DNA from: an uncultured Faecalibacterium sp.
Lineage (GTDB): Bacteria; Bacillota; Clostridia; Oscillospirales; Ruminococcaceae
Assembly (NCBI GenBank): GCA_934518555.1
Contig: CAKSXW010000064.1
Coordinates: 1 to 11,336 of the forward strand
DNA length: 11,336 bases
Direction of reading: 5' to 3'
In this document: piece by piece, positions 1 to 7,216 of the stretch
Layout: each line of letters begins with the position of its first letter
How positions within the stretch are numbered: position 1 is the first letter of the stretch
Made by a program: the position numbers and the translations under genes
The notes under the pieces: generated by a model
The model's database searches: none
Told to the model about the DNA's origin: nothing
What the model saw: the letters and a program-made list of their open reading frames with translations, nothing else

Positions 1-590
1 CGGATCAGGCCGTTCTCCACGCCCTCGGCAAAGGAGATGTACTTGGCACCGGTGAGCACGTCGGTCTTCTGGATCTCGTCGTAGACGATGGCAGCTGCGT
101 CATCGGTCATCTGGCAGCCGTCGGGGCCGTAGGCCTTGTAGCCGTTGTACTTGGCCGGGTTGTGGGAGGCGGTGACCATGATGCCTGCGTTGCAGTTGTA
201 GTAACGGGTGGCAAAGCTCAGAGCCGGCACCGGCATCAGAGCGTCGTAAATGCGGACCTTGATGCCGTTGGCAGCCAGGACCCCTGCGGCGGTCTTGGCA
301 AAGATATCGCTCTTGAGGCGGCTGTCGTAGCTGATGGCCACGGTCTGGTTGCCGCCCTGGGTCTTGACCCAGTTGGCCAGGCCCTGGGTGGCCTGACGCA
401 CTACATAAACGTTCATCCGGTTGGTGCCGGCGCCCAGAACGCCCCGCAGGCCAGCCGTGCCAAACTTCAGGGCCACAGCAAAGCGGTCCTTGATCTCCTC
501 GTCATTCCCCTCGATCTTTGCCAGTTCCGGCTTCAGATCTGCATCGTCCAGGTCTGCTGCCAGCCAGCGCTTATACTCGTCCAGATACAT
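1..590 (-). CDS. pgcA: Phospho-sugar mutase (alpha-phosphoglucomutase / phosphomannomutase family), N-terminal 196 residues, cut by window edge
   Basis: This is an enzyme of the alpha-D-phosphohexomutase superfamily. It moves a phosphate between C1 and C6 of a hexose (or C1 and C5 of a pentose) through a phosphoserine intermediate, and acts in the cytoplasm. The start ATG (588-590) begins MYLDEYKRWL, and the frame runs open to the window edge. Visible family marks are GTAGLRG at residues 44-50 near the N-terminus and the active-site loop TASHNP at 140-145, where Ser142 is the expected phosphoserine. The metal-binding DGD loop and the sugar and phosphate loops would lie beyond the edge. The N-terminal helix plus GTAGLRG is typical of the roughly 560-580 residue PgcA/PGM2-like group rather than of the shorter GlmM. 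An AAGGTG-like ribosome binding site lies just upstream. The exact substrate (glucose, mannose or pentose phosphate) cannot be settled from this part. Confidence 0.93.
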   Translation of the reverse strand, partial: MYLDEYKRWLAADLDDADLKPELAKIEGNDEEIKDRFAVALKFGTAGLRGVLGAGTNRMNVYVVRQATQGLANWVKTQGGNQTVAISYDSRLKSDIFAKTAAGVLAANGIKVRIYDALMPVPALSFATRYYNCNAGIMVTASHNPAKYNGYKAYGPDGCQMTDDAAAIVYDEIQKTDVLTGAKYISFAEGVENGLI

Positions 591-652
591 ATTGCACACC
601 TTACCTTTGTTGTTTTTTCCAAAAAAGAGACAGTTTGTTCAAACCTACTTAT

Positions 653-681
653 ACTATAATCTCTTGTGTCCATCCTGTCAA
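653..681 (-). promoter_or_regulatory. Sigma-A-type promoter of the phospho-sugar mutase gene
   Basis: On the minus strand a consensus -35 TTGACA (676-681) is followed by 17 bases and a -10 TATAGT (653-658). Transcription would begin near 646 and leave a leader of about 55 bases before the ATG at 590. The small gene upstream (716-1057) is on the same strand, but this promoter lies after its stop, so the mutase can be transcribed alone. Confidence 0.8.
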
Positions 682-715
682 TTGCCTATTCTGCCACAAT
701 ATTCCTGCGGCAAAA

Positions 716-1057
716 TCAGCAAATGCCACAAAAGGCCCGGTTTTCAGCAACAAATGTCTCCTCCGGCCTCTGGTCCAGGGGCTCAAAAGCCTGTCCGGCG
801 TCCTCCAGCACCTCCAGCCACTGCTCCGGGCCAATGCTGTTCTCGCTGAGATACCGCAGCAGCTGCATCACCCGGCCAAAGCTCCCCGGTGGGGTCAGGA
901 TGGTGCTGCACTGGGCCCGGCCTCCCTGCTCCCGGCGCAGCTGGGCCATTACCCCCAGGGGCACGGTCCAGGCCTGGTACACCACCCGGTGGGCTTTTTG
1001 CAGCCCCTCCAGCTGGGTATAAGTGCGGATATAACGGCAATATTCGTTTCCTGTCAT
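716..1057 (-). CDS. Small uncharacterised protein, 113 aa (possibly DUF6514-like)
   Basis: The frame starts with MTGNEYCRYI and ends FCGIC. The ATG at 1055-1057 is chosen because a strong GAGGAGAGAAGG Shine-Dalgarno stretch lies just upstream; a longer in-frame version back to 1465 would run far into yifB and is rejected. The protein has no signal peptide or membrane segment. It appears to have an N-terminal half with beta-strand character (VVYQAWTVPLGVMAQ, residues 26-39) and then a phrase with the layout 'PPGSFGRVMQLLRYLSENSI-EQWLEVLEDA' (residues 56-87). That layout loosely recalls the small Clostridia DUF6514 family, but I recall this by pattern and could not test it. The function is unknown. 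Cysteines at positions 7, 50, 110 and 113 form no recognisable metal site. It is divergent from yifB, with 139 bases between the two starts. Confidence 0.72.
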   Translation of the reverse strand: MTGNEYCRYIRTYTQLEGLQKAHRVVYQAWTVPLGVMAQLRREQGGRAQCSTILTPPGSFGRVMQLLRYLSENSIGPEQWLEVLEDAGQAFEPLDQRPEETFVAENRAFCGIC

Positions 1058-1081
1058 GGTCCTTCTCTCCTCTCGGTCACA

Positions 1082-1110
1082 TTGACATCTTTCCTGCCCT
1101 TCACTATAAT
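1082..1110 (+). promoter_or_regulatory. Perfect consensus sigma-A promoter for yifB
   Basis: TTGACA (1082-1087), a 17-base spacer and TATAAT (1105-1110) match the sigma-A/sigma-70 consensus at all twelve positions with optimal spacing. The expected start near 1117 gives a leader of about 80 bases before the yifB ATG at 1197. The -10 reads ATTATAGT on the other strand, so it also offers a TATAGT hexamer (1103-1108) for the divergent small gene, though I see no good -35 for that direction. Confidence 0.82.
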
Positions 1111-1196
1111 GGTTCCAAAGAGGATTTTTTGTCGAAGTCAGGCACAAAGTTCCAACTTTTTCCATTTTATCAGTTCCCATGAAAAGGAGCACGCCC

Positions 1197-2735
1197 ATGT
1201 ATTCGGTGACAAAAAGTTTTGGCCTCAACGGTCTCAGCGGCTTTGCCGTGGCGGTGGAGGCCGATGTTTCCGGCGGCCTGCCTGCTTTTTCCATCGTAGG
1301 TCTGCCGGATTCTGCCGTCCGAGAAAGTGCCGACCGGGTCCGGGCCGCCATCAAGAACCTGGGGTTCCGGTTCCCGGACCGACGCATCACCATCAACCTG
1401 GCCCCGGCAGATGTCCGCAAGACTGGCCCGGTGTATGACCTGCCCCTGCTGCTGGCGGTGCTCACCGCCAGCGGTCAGCTGGAGGATGTGCCCCAGGACG
1501 CTGCCTTTTTGGGGGAGCTGGCCCTGGACGGCAGCCTGCGCCCGGTGTCCGGGGTACTGCCTATGGCCCTGGCTGCTGCCGAGGCCGGCATCCACGCCCT
1601 GTATGTCCCGGCAGAGAACGCCGCCGAGGCTGCAGAGGCCTGCGCCCCGGGCATGGTGGTCTACCCAGCCCACAACGCCCGGCAGGTGGTGGACGCCCTG
1701 AGAGGCTTTCAGCCCCTGGCTCCGGCAGCGGTGATCCCCTTTGACCCGGCAGAGGCCTGGGCCCAGGTTCCGGATTTTGCAGAGGTCATGGGCCAGTCTC
1801 TGGCCCGACGGGCCATGGTCATTGCTGCCGCCGGAGGCCACAACGTGCTGTTGGTGGGGGCCCCGGGCACCGGCAAATCCATGCTGGCCAAGCGGCTGCC
1901 GGGCATTCTGCCGCCCCTGACCCGGGAGGAGGCGGTGGAGACCACCAAGATCTATTCCATTGCCGGGCAGCTGCCCCAGAACCGGGGCCTTATCGCCACC
2001 CGGCCCTTCCGCAGCCCCCACCACTCTGCCAGTGCCGTTTCCCTGGCCGGAGGCGGCGCCCAGTTCCGCCCCGGCGAGTGCAGCCTGGCCAACTGCGGTG
2101 TGCTGTTTTTGGACGAATTGCCGGAGTTTTCTCGGGAGAGCCTGGAGGTGCTGCGGCAGCCTTTGGAGGACGGCCAGATCACTGTGAGCCGGGCCGCCGG
2201 AAGCGCCACCTACCCCAGCCGGTTCCAGCTGGTGGCAGCCATGAATCCCTGCAAGTGCGGCTACTACGGCCACCCCACCCGGCCCTGCACCTGCTCCCCC
2301 AGTGCCGTGCGGCAGTACCGCAGCCGGGTGTCCGGCCCCTTGCTGGACCGCATCGACCTGTGTGTGGAGATGGACCCCATTGCCTTTGACGAGCTCCACG
2401 CCGCCGCCCCGGCCCAGAGCAGTGCCGAGCTGCGGCAGCAGGTACTGGCAGCCCGGGCCGTCCAGGCCCAGCGGTACGCCGCCCCGGGCTACGAGGGGGT
2501 GCGCTGCAATGCCCAGCTCAGTGCCGGGCAGGTACGCCGGGTGTGCCGCATGACCCCTGCCGCCGAAAAGCTGCTGCGAGCCTCCTACGAGGCCCTGGGG
2601 CTTTCGGCCCGGGCCCATGACCGCATCCTCCGGGTGGCCCGGACAGTGGCGGACCTGGCCGGAAAAAGCCTGCTGGACGAGGAGGCCCTGCTGGAAGCCC
2701 TGCAGTACCGGGCCCAGGAAAAAGTAGAGATCTGA
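1197..2735 (+). CDS. comM: YifB/ComM family AAA+ ATPase (magnesium-chelatase-like), 512 aa
   Basis: A cytoplasmic AAA+ ATPase of the YifB/ComM family. ComM of Gram-negative bacteria is a hexameric branch-migration helicase that helps integrate transforming DNA; the role in Firmicutes is less clear. The N-terminal Lon-protease-like (ChlI) domain carries GLPAFSIVGLPDSAVRES at residues 27-44. The AAA+ core has Walker A GAPGTGKS (221-228), the family motif PFRSPHHSAS (270-279), Walker B GVLFLDE (301-307), and GPLLDRIDL (380-388), which includes the likely arginine finger. A four-cysteine cluster, PCKCGYYGHPTRPCTC (351-366), is typical of the family and resembles a zinc knuckle. The ATG at 1197 is chosen over an in-frame ATG at 1179 because AAGGAG (1184-1189) sits 7 bases before 1197 and the product then begins MYSVTKSFGL, the usual family N-terminus. 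Length fits the family (about 500-510). It is intact and is transcribed alone. Confidence 0.96.
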   Translation: MYSVTKSFGLNGLSGFAVAVEADVSGGLPAFSIVGLPDSAVRESADRVRAAIKNLGFRFPDRRITINLAPADVRKTGPVYDLPLLLAVLTASGQLEDVPQDAAFLGELALDGSLRPVSGVLPMALAAAEAGIHALYVPAENAAEAAEACAPGMVVYPAHNARQVVDALRGFQPLAPAAVIPFDPAEAWAQVPDFAEVMGQSLARRAMVIAAAGGHNVLLVGAPGTGKSMLAKRLPGILPPLTREEAVETTKIYSIAGQLPQNRGLIATRPFRSPHHSASAVSLAGGGAQFRPGECSLANCGVLFLDELPEFSRESLEVLRQPLEDGQITVSRAAGSATYPSRFQLVAAMNPCKCGYYGHPTRPCTCSPSAVRQYRSRVSGPLLDRIDLCVEMDPIAFDELHAAAPAQSSAELRQQVLAARAVQAQRYAAPGYEGVRCNAQLSAGQVRRVCRMTPAAEKLLRASYEALGLSARAHDRILRVARTVADLAGKSLLDEEALLEALQYRAQEKVEI

Positions 2736-2744
2736 CCCACAAAA

Positions 2745-2779
2745 AAAAAGACGCTGCCTGCAATGGGCAGCGTCTTTTT
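2745..2779. terminator. Bidirectional intrinsic terminator between yifB and trkH
   Basis: A perfect 9-bp GC-rich stem, GACGCTGCC (2750-2758) with GGCAGCGTC (2766-2774), has a 7-base loop and is flanked by a run of nine A on the left (2741-2749) and five T on the right. It can end yifB on the plus strand and trkH on the minus strand, which converge here. It starts about 10 bases after the yifB stop and lies about 28 bases beyond the trkH stop. Confidence 0.93.
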
Positions 2780-2806
2780 GCTTTGTTTTTGGGGCAGCAG
2801 AGGTTT

Positions 2807-4249
2807 TCAGAACCTCCGCCAGGTATCCGGCAGGAACAGCACCAGCATGGGGAAGATCTCCAGGCGGCCTGCCAGCATATCAAAGATCAGCACCAGCTTG
2901 GCCGGGTCTGCAAAACAGCTGAAGTTCTGCATGGGGCCCACCAGCTCCAGGCCCGGGCCGATGTTGTTCAGGGTAGCCGCCACAGCGGTAAAGTTTGTCA
3001 CCATGTCAAAGCCGTTGAGGCTGATGAGCAAAAAGGAGGTGGCAAAGATAAAGATGTAGGCCGCTATGAACACATTGGTGGTGCGGATGGTCTCGTGGTT
3101 CAGCAGCTTGCCGTCCATCCGGGCCGGGGCCACCACCTGGGGGTGCAGAGCGGTTTTCAGCTCCTTGCCCAGGGTCTTGGCCAGGATCAGGAAACGGCTG
3201 ACCTTGATGCCGCCGCCGGTACTGCCGGCACAGGCACCAATGAACATCAGCACCACCAGGATCTCCTTGGACAGGGTGGGCCACTGGTCAAAGTCGCAGC
3301 TGGAAAAGCCGGTGGTGGTGATGATGGAACCCACCTGGAAGGCTGCCTGCCGCAGGGCCATGCCCACGCTGTTGTAGAGGCTGTAGATGTTGGCGGTAAT
3401 GACGGCAATGGCGGCAAGGATCACCGCAAAGTAGCCCCGGACCTCCTCGCTGGCGGCAGCCCGGTGGAACTTCCGCATCAGCAGCAGGAAGTAGGCGTTG
3501 AAATTGACGCCGAACAGGATCATAAAGATGGTGACCACCCACTGGATGTAGGGGGAAAAGCTGCCAAAGCTGTCGTTACGGAAGCCGAAGCCGCCGGTGC
3601 CTGCGGTGCCAAAGGCCGTAAGCATGGCCTCGAACAGGGGCATTCCACCTGCCAGCAGGAACACCAGCTCCAGCAGGGTCAGAGCCAGGTAGATGCCGTA
3701 AAGGATCTTGGCAGTGGACTGCACCTTGGGCACCAGTTTGTCCACCTGGGGGCCGGGGCTCTCGGCCTTCATCAGGTTCACATGGGAGCCGCCGGTCAGG
3801 GGCAGCAGGGACAGCAGGAACACCAGAACGCCCATGCCGCCGATCCAGTGGGTGAAGCTGCGCCAGAACAGAATGCCCTTGGGCAGGCTCTCCACCTCCG
3901 GCAGGATGCTGGCACCGGTGGTGGTAAAGCCGGACACCGTCTCAAACAGGGCATCCACCGGGTTGGGGATGCAGCCCGTAAGCACAAAGGGCACCGCACC
4001 CACCACCGAGATCAGGATCCAGCACAGGGCGGTGGCGGCAAAGCCCTCTCGCATATAGAACACTTTGCTGTGGGGCTTGATGCTTTTCAGCCCAAAGCCC
4101 ACAGCACCGCTGACGGCTGCTGTAAGCAGGAACACCCCCAGCACCGGCCACTCGCCGTAGACCAGGCTGGCAGCCGCCGGCAGCAGCAGCAGGGCGCCCT
4201 CAATGGTGAGGATATAGCCCAGCAGACGGAAAACAACTGCATAATTCAT
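2807..4249 (-). CDS. trkH: Potassium uptake protein TrkH/KtrB family, membrane channel subunit, 480 aa
   Basis: The ion-conducting membrane subunit of a Trk/Ktr potassium transporter, gated by the TrkA/KtrA ring encoded just upstream. It has four pore-loop repeats, each with the conserved filter glycine: SGFTTTGAS (106-114), FGTAGTGGFG (213-222), ITTTGFSS (310-317) and NNIGPG (428-433). Other TrkH marks are HWIGGMG (134-140), GACAGSTGGGIK (338-349, near the gate loop) and the C-terminal GRLEIFPMLVL (461-471). Hydrophobic helices fill most of the length, and 480 aa suits the TrkH type better than the shorter KtrB. The start ATG (4247-4249) has GGAGG about 6 bases upstream. The gene lies 12 bases after the trkA stop, so the pair is one operon, ended by the terminator at 2745-2779. 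Nothing is broken or missing. The choice between TrkH and KtrB naming is by length and filter motifs only. Confidence 0.95.
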   Translation of the reverse strand: MNYAVVFRLLGYILTIEGALLLLPAAASLVYGEWPVLGVFLLTAAVSGAVGFGLKSIKPHSKVFYMREGFAATALCWILISVVGAVPFVLTGCIPNPVDALFETVSGFTTTGASILPEVESLPKGILFWRSFTHWIGGMGVLVFLLSLLPLTGGSHVNLMKAESPGPQVDKLVPKVQSTAKILYGIYLALTLLELVFLLAGGMPLFEAMLTAFGTAGTGGFGFRNDSFGSFSPYIQWVVTIFMILFGVNFNAYFLLLMRKFHRAAASEEVRGYFAVILAAIAVITANIYSLYNSVGMALRQAAFQVGSIITTTGFSSCDFDQWPTLSKEILVVLMFIGACAGSTGGGIKVSRFLILAKTLGKELKTALHPQVVAPARMDGKLLNHETIRTTNVFIAAYIFIFATSFLLISLNGFDMVTNFTAVAATLNNIGPGLELVGPMQNFSCFADPAKLVLIFDMLAGRLEIFPMLVLFLPDTWRRF

Positions 4250-4261
4250 AGCTTGCCTCCG

Positions 4262-5614
4262 TCAGCTCTCCACAATGTCCCGCAGGTCGTGCAGGCCATG
4301 CTCCAGGGTCACCACGATGACGTTGTCGCCTACCTGGATCTGGTCGCCGCCGCGAGGGATCAGGATCTGATTGCCCCGGGTGATGCAGCACAGCAGCAGA
4401 TTCTTTTTCAGGTGCAGCTGGCTCAGGGGCACACCGGTGGCCTTGCTCTCCTCATGGACCGTAAACTCCAGGGCCTCCACACGGTCGTCCAGGATGCGGT
4501 ACAGGGTCTTGATGTTGCTGCCTGCCTCGTTCTGCAGGGCACGGACATACTGCACGATGTAATCGCAGGTCATGTATTTGGGGTACACCACGCTGCCCAG
4601 GTCCAGCCCTGCCAGGATGTCGTCAAACTCCAGGCGGTTCACCTTGGTCACCAGCTTGCCCTGGGAGTGCTTTTTGGCAAACAGGGTCAGCAGCACGTTC
4701 TCCTCGTCGATGTTGGTCAGGGCCACAAAGGACTCTGCGGATTCCAGCCCCTCCGACAGCAGGAAGTCCCGGTTGGAGCCGTCCTCATTGAGGATCTGGG
4801 CCCCGGGCAGCTGCTCCGCCAGCTCCTGGGCACGGGCGGCATCCCGTTCCACGATGCGGACCCGGACATGGTTTTCCAGCAGCTCCTGGCTCAGGTAGTA
4901 TGCAATGGCACCGCCGCCTACGATAAAGGCGTTGCGGACCGGCTGCACCGGCAGGTGCATCTTCTGGAAAAAAGCGTGGGCCTTTTCCTGGGTGGCCAAA
5001 AAGGTGACCTGGTCCCCCTTTTGCAGCACAAAGTTACCGTTGGGGATGATAACGCCCCCATCACGCTCCACAGCGCACACCAGGATGTCGCTCTTGAGCC
5101 GGGTGGGGATCTCCCGGATGGCCACGCCGTCCAAGGCGTCGGTAAGGGCAAACTTGATCAGCCGCACCCGGCCGTCCGCAAAGGTGTCGATCTTGCTGGC
5201 CCCGGGGAACCGCAGCAGGTGGGAGATCTCCTTGGCAGCTGCCATTTCCGGGTTGATGATGGCCGAAATGCCGATCTGCTTTTTGATAAAGTCCAGCTCG
5301 TGGCTGTAGGACGGGTTCCGCACACGGGCAATGCCGTGGCAGTGGCCCGCCTTTTTGGCAAACATACAGCACAGCAGGTTCAGTTCATCGGAGCCGGTAA
5401 CGGCAATGAACACGTCTGCATCCTCAATGCCTGCCTCCGACAGGGTGGTGATGGAAGAACCGTTGCCCACGATGCCCAGCACATCGTAGCTCTCGGTCAG
5501 GTGCTCCACACGGGCCTTGTTGGTATCCACCACCGTCACGTTGTGGCCTTCCTCGCTGAGCTGGCGTGCCAGAGCCGTACCGACCTTGCCGCCGCCCACC
5601 AGAATGATCTTCAT
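4262..5614 (-). CDS. trkA: Trk potassium uptake regulatory subunit TrkA, two RCK domains, 450 aa
   Basis: A cytoplasmic nucleotide-binding subunit that forms a gating ring under TrkH; NAD(H) and ATP/ADP binding control potassium flow in studied family members. It holds two tandem RCK-N/RCK-C units. The first Rossmann fold has VGGGKVG (6-12) and the acidic Asp30 expected to contact the adenine ribose. The second has IVGGGAIAYYL (231-241) and Glu256. The TrkA-C regions lie about 140-220 and 365-445, the second ending in the usual PRGGDQIQVGDNVIVV pattern. The ATG at 5612-5614 is used because MKIILVGGGKVG is the normal N-terminus and GAAAGGA lies 7 bases before it; a longer frame to 5752 would read through the promoter. 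The 450-residue length equals the duplicated TrkA type rather than single-RCK KtrA. It is co-transcribed with trkH. Confidence 0.96.
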   Translation of the reverse strand: MKIILVGGGKVGTALARQLSEEGHNVTVVDTNKARVEHLTESYDVLGIVGNGSSITTLSEAGIEDADVFIAVTGSDELNLLCCMFAKKAGHCHGIARVRNPSYSHELDFIKKQIGISAIINPEMAAAKEISHLLRFPGASKIDTFADGRVRLIKFALTDALDGVAIREIPTRLKSDILVCAVERDGGVIIPNGNFVLQKGDQVTFLATQEKAHAFFQKMHLPVQPVRNAFIVGGGAIAYYLSQELLENHVRVRIVERDAARAQELAEQLPGAQILNEDGSNRDFLLSEGLESAESFVALTNIDEENVLLTLFAKKHSQGKLVTKVNRLEFDDILAGLDLGSVVYPKYMTCDYIVQYVRALQNEAGSNIKTLYRILDDRVEALEFTVHEESKATGVPLSQLHLKKNLLLCCITRGNQILIPRGGDQIQVGDNVIVVTLEHGLHDLRDIVES

Positions 5615-5668
5615 AAAAAAATCCTTTCTCCTTTTGTGTTCCCAGGCGGAACACGCAAATACCGACAC

Positions 5669-5697
5669 AGTATAGCATATCCGGACCAAAAGGTCCA
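5669..5697 (-). promoter_or_regulatory. Likely trkAH promoter (extended -10) with inverted repeat over the -35
   Basis: On the minus strand TGCTATACT gives an extended -10 (hexamer 5669-5674). At 17-base spacing the -35 position reads TGGACC (5692-5697), a weak match, so this would be an extended -10 promoter. Transcription would start near 5662, with a leader of about 47 bases to the trkA ATG. Confidence 0.6.
5683..5696. repeat. Short inverted repeat GGACC-AAAA-GGTCC at the trkA -35
   Basis: Two perfect 5-base arms (5683-5687 and 5692-5696) flank four A bases and cover the spacer and -35 of the proposed trkAH promoter. The position would suit a repressor operator, or the repeat may be chance; with only 5-base arms I cannot decide. 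It is too short and lacks a T-run, so it is not a terminator. Confidence 0.35.
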
Positions 5698-5750
5698 CCG
5701 TTCTACCGCAAAGAAGCCCCAAGGCAAGAAAAAACTGCCGAAAAACGCAC

Positions 5751-5786
5751 AAAAAAGCCCCGGGACTGGGGGTCCCGGCGGCTTTT
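5751..5786 (-). terminator. Intrinsic terminator after pdp
   Basis: On the minus strand, starting 8 bases after the pdp stop, a stem of GCC-g-CCGGGAC (5772-5782 on the plus strand) with GTCCCGG-GGC (5757-5766) has a single bulge and a small C-rich loop. It is followed by six T (5751-5756). It separates pdp from the trkAH operon. Confidence 0.88.
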
Positions 5787-5794
5787 CCAGGGCA

Positions 5795-7114
5795 TCAGTA
5801 GCGTTCCACCCCGTCCTTGGTCACCAGGGCATACACCAGCGGAGCCTCCTCCGGCTTCTGGTCCCCGTACACAAGACCGCTGCGGTACTCGGCAGCGGCG
5901 GCCTCAAACCTATCGGCTGCGCCGTAGAAGGTAGCCAGGCTCTCCCCCTTGTGCACATAGTCTCCACACTTTTTGTGCAGCACGATGCCGGCGGCAAAAT
6001 CCAGGGGGTCCCCCTTCTTCAGGCGGCCTGCTCCCAGCAGCACGCTGGCAGAACCGATCTTTTCTGCGTCGTTGGCAGTGATGTAGCCCTCCTGCTGGGC
6101 CAGCAGCTCGTAGCTGGCGGCAGGCTGTTCAAAGAGGCTGTAATCCTCCAGCACCCGGGTGTCGCCCCCCTGGGCTGCAAACATCTCTTTGCACTTGGCA
6201 AAGGCAGAGCCGTCGGCGATGACGGCCTGGGCCATGGCACGGCACTGGGCCGGGGTGCCCTTGTCCGCCAGCACCAGCATATTGGCAGCCAGCTGCAGGC
6301 ACACCTCCGTCAGGTCCGCCGGGCCACGGCCCTTCAGCACGTCCATGCTCTCCATGACCTCCAGGCTGTTGCCGATGTTGTGGCCCAGAGGGGTGTCCAT
6401 ATCCGTGATCATGGCAGCCATCCGGCGGCCATGGTGGGTGCCGATGGACACCATGAGCTTGGCCAGCTCAATGCTCTGGTCCACGGTCTTCATAAAGGCA
6501 CCGGTGCCGGTGGTCACATCCAGCAGGATGGCGTCGGAGCCGGAGGCCAGCTTTTTGGACATGATGCTGGAGGCGATGAGGGGGATGCAGCTGACGGTGG
6601 CAGTCACATCCCGGAGGGCATACATCTTTTTATCCGCAACGGCAATGCCCTCGCTCTGGCCGATGACGGACAGGCCCATGCGGTTCACCTGGGCAAAAAA
6701 CTCCTCCTGAGAAAGGGCGGTCCGGGTGCCGGGCACGCTCTCCATCTTGTCGATGGTGCCGCCGGTATGGCCCAGGCCCCGGCCGCTCATTTTGGCGATC
6801 TTGACCCCACAGGCTGCCACCACCGGGGCAATGACCAGGGTGGTCTTGTCCCCTACGCCGCCAGTGGAGTGCTTGTCCACCTTGATGCCGGGGATGGGGG
6901 AAAGATCCACCATCACGCCGCTGTGGGCCATCACATCCGTCAGCTCTGCCGTCTCCTGGTCCGTCATGCCCTGCAGGTACACTGCCATCATCCAGGCAGC
7001 CATCTGGTAATCCGTCACATCTCCCCGGACATAGCCGTTGACGATGGTCTCCAGCTCCTCCCGGTTATGGGTGCCGCCGTCCCGTTTTTTGGCAATCAGA
7101 TCATACATTCGCAT
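5795..7114 (-). CDS. pdp: Pyrimidine-nucleoside phosphorylase, 439 aa
   Basis: A cytoplasmic enzyme that splits uridine, thymidine or deoxyuridine with phosphate into the free base and (deoxy)ribose-1-phosphate. It feeds pyrimidine salvage and use of the pentose as carbon. It belongs to the thymidine/pyrimidine-nucleoside phosphorylase family: an N-terminal helical domain, KHSTGGVGDK (81-90, substrate and phosphate site), the signature SGRGLGHTGGTIDKMES (110-126), ALRDVTA (166-172, with the substrate-contacting Arg168) and SKKLASG (186-192). The C-terminal alpha/beta lobe holds a PYNP-C domain (about 345-420). Length matches Gram-positive Pdp (about 433-440). The ATG at 7112-7114 is preferred to one two codons later because AGGAG (7124-7128) lies 9 bases ahead of it. 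It sits downstream of a nucleoside importer on the same strand, which supports a salvage role, but has its own promoter and terminator. Thymidine-only DeoA cannot be excluded by sequence alone. Confidence 0.95.
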   Translation of the reverse strand: MRMYDLIAKKRDGGTHNREELETIVNGYVRGDVTDYQMAAWMMAVYLQGMTDQETAELTDVMAHSGVMVDLSPIPGIKVDKHSTGGVGDKTTLVIAPVVAACGVKIAKMSGRGLGHTGGTIDKMESVPGTRTALSQEEFFAQVNRMGLSVIGQSEGIAVADKKMYALRDVTATVSCIPLIASSIMSKKLASGSDAILLDVTTGTGAFMKTVDQSIELAKLMVSIGTHHGRRMAAMITDMDTPLGHNIGNSLEVMESMDVLKGRGPADLTEVCLQLAANMLVLADKGTPAQCRAMAQAVIADGSAFAKCKEMFAAQGGDTRVLEDYSLFEQPAASYELLAQQEGYITANDAEKIGSASVLLGAGRLKKGDPLDFAAGIVLHKKCGDYVHKGESLATFYGAADRFEAAAAEYRSGLVYGDQKPEEAPLVYALVTKDGVERY

Positions 7115-7144
7115 GGCTTCACGCTCCTATCGAGATACTACCAC

Positions 7145-7183
7145 ATTATACTTCAATTATAGCAAAGTTCCCTGCAAAAGCAA
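7145..7183 (-). promoter_or_regulatory. pdp promoter with two tandem -10 hexamers
   Basis: On the minus strand TGCTATAAT (hexamer 7156-7161) is a consensus extended -10, with TTGCTT (7178-7183) 16 bases upstream as a fair -35. A second TATAAT (7145-7150) follows 5 bases after the first and lacks a -35 at normal spacing. The start would fall close to 7149, about 35 bases before the pdp ATG. It lies downstream of the nup terminator, so pdp can be expressed apart from the importer. Confidence 0.7.
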
Positions 7184-7216
7184 GCAGCATTTTGTGGATT
7201 TTGTTGAAAAACAACA

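Noticed and set aside
683..716. Terminator for the small gene just after its stop
   Set aside because: Only an imperfect short pairing (TGCC...GGCA) with no T-run is present, so it cannot be supported as a terminator.
162..1438. Plus-strand frames across the mutase and small gene (162-659, 421-849, 518-1438)
   Set aside because: They cover the mutase coding region, its promoter and the small gene in antisense, and show no motifs.
1058..1465. Extension of the small minus-strand gene upstream to 1465
   Set aside because: The extra residues overlap the yifB start and both promoters in antisense, while a strong ribosome binding site supports the ATG at 1057.
1170..2618. A 482-codon minus-strand frame opposite yifB
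   Set aside because: It is Gly/Gln/His-rich, lacks recognisable motifs and lies fully antisense to an intact ATPase gene with catalytic motifs.
5615..5752. Upstream extension of trkA to a 496-residue protein
   Set aside because: The added segment covers the promoter and leader, and the family N-terminus starts at MKIILVGGG with its own ribosome binding site.
2783..7162. A 1459-codon plus-strand open frame opposite trkH, trkA and pdp
   Set aside because: It runs antisense to three well-supported genes and across their terminator and promoter. Its translation is His/Gln/Gly/Ala-rich with no domain and mirrors the codons of the real genes, which rarely use codons that become stops on this strand. 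It is a composition artefact in GC-rich DNA.
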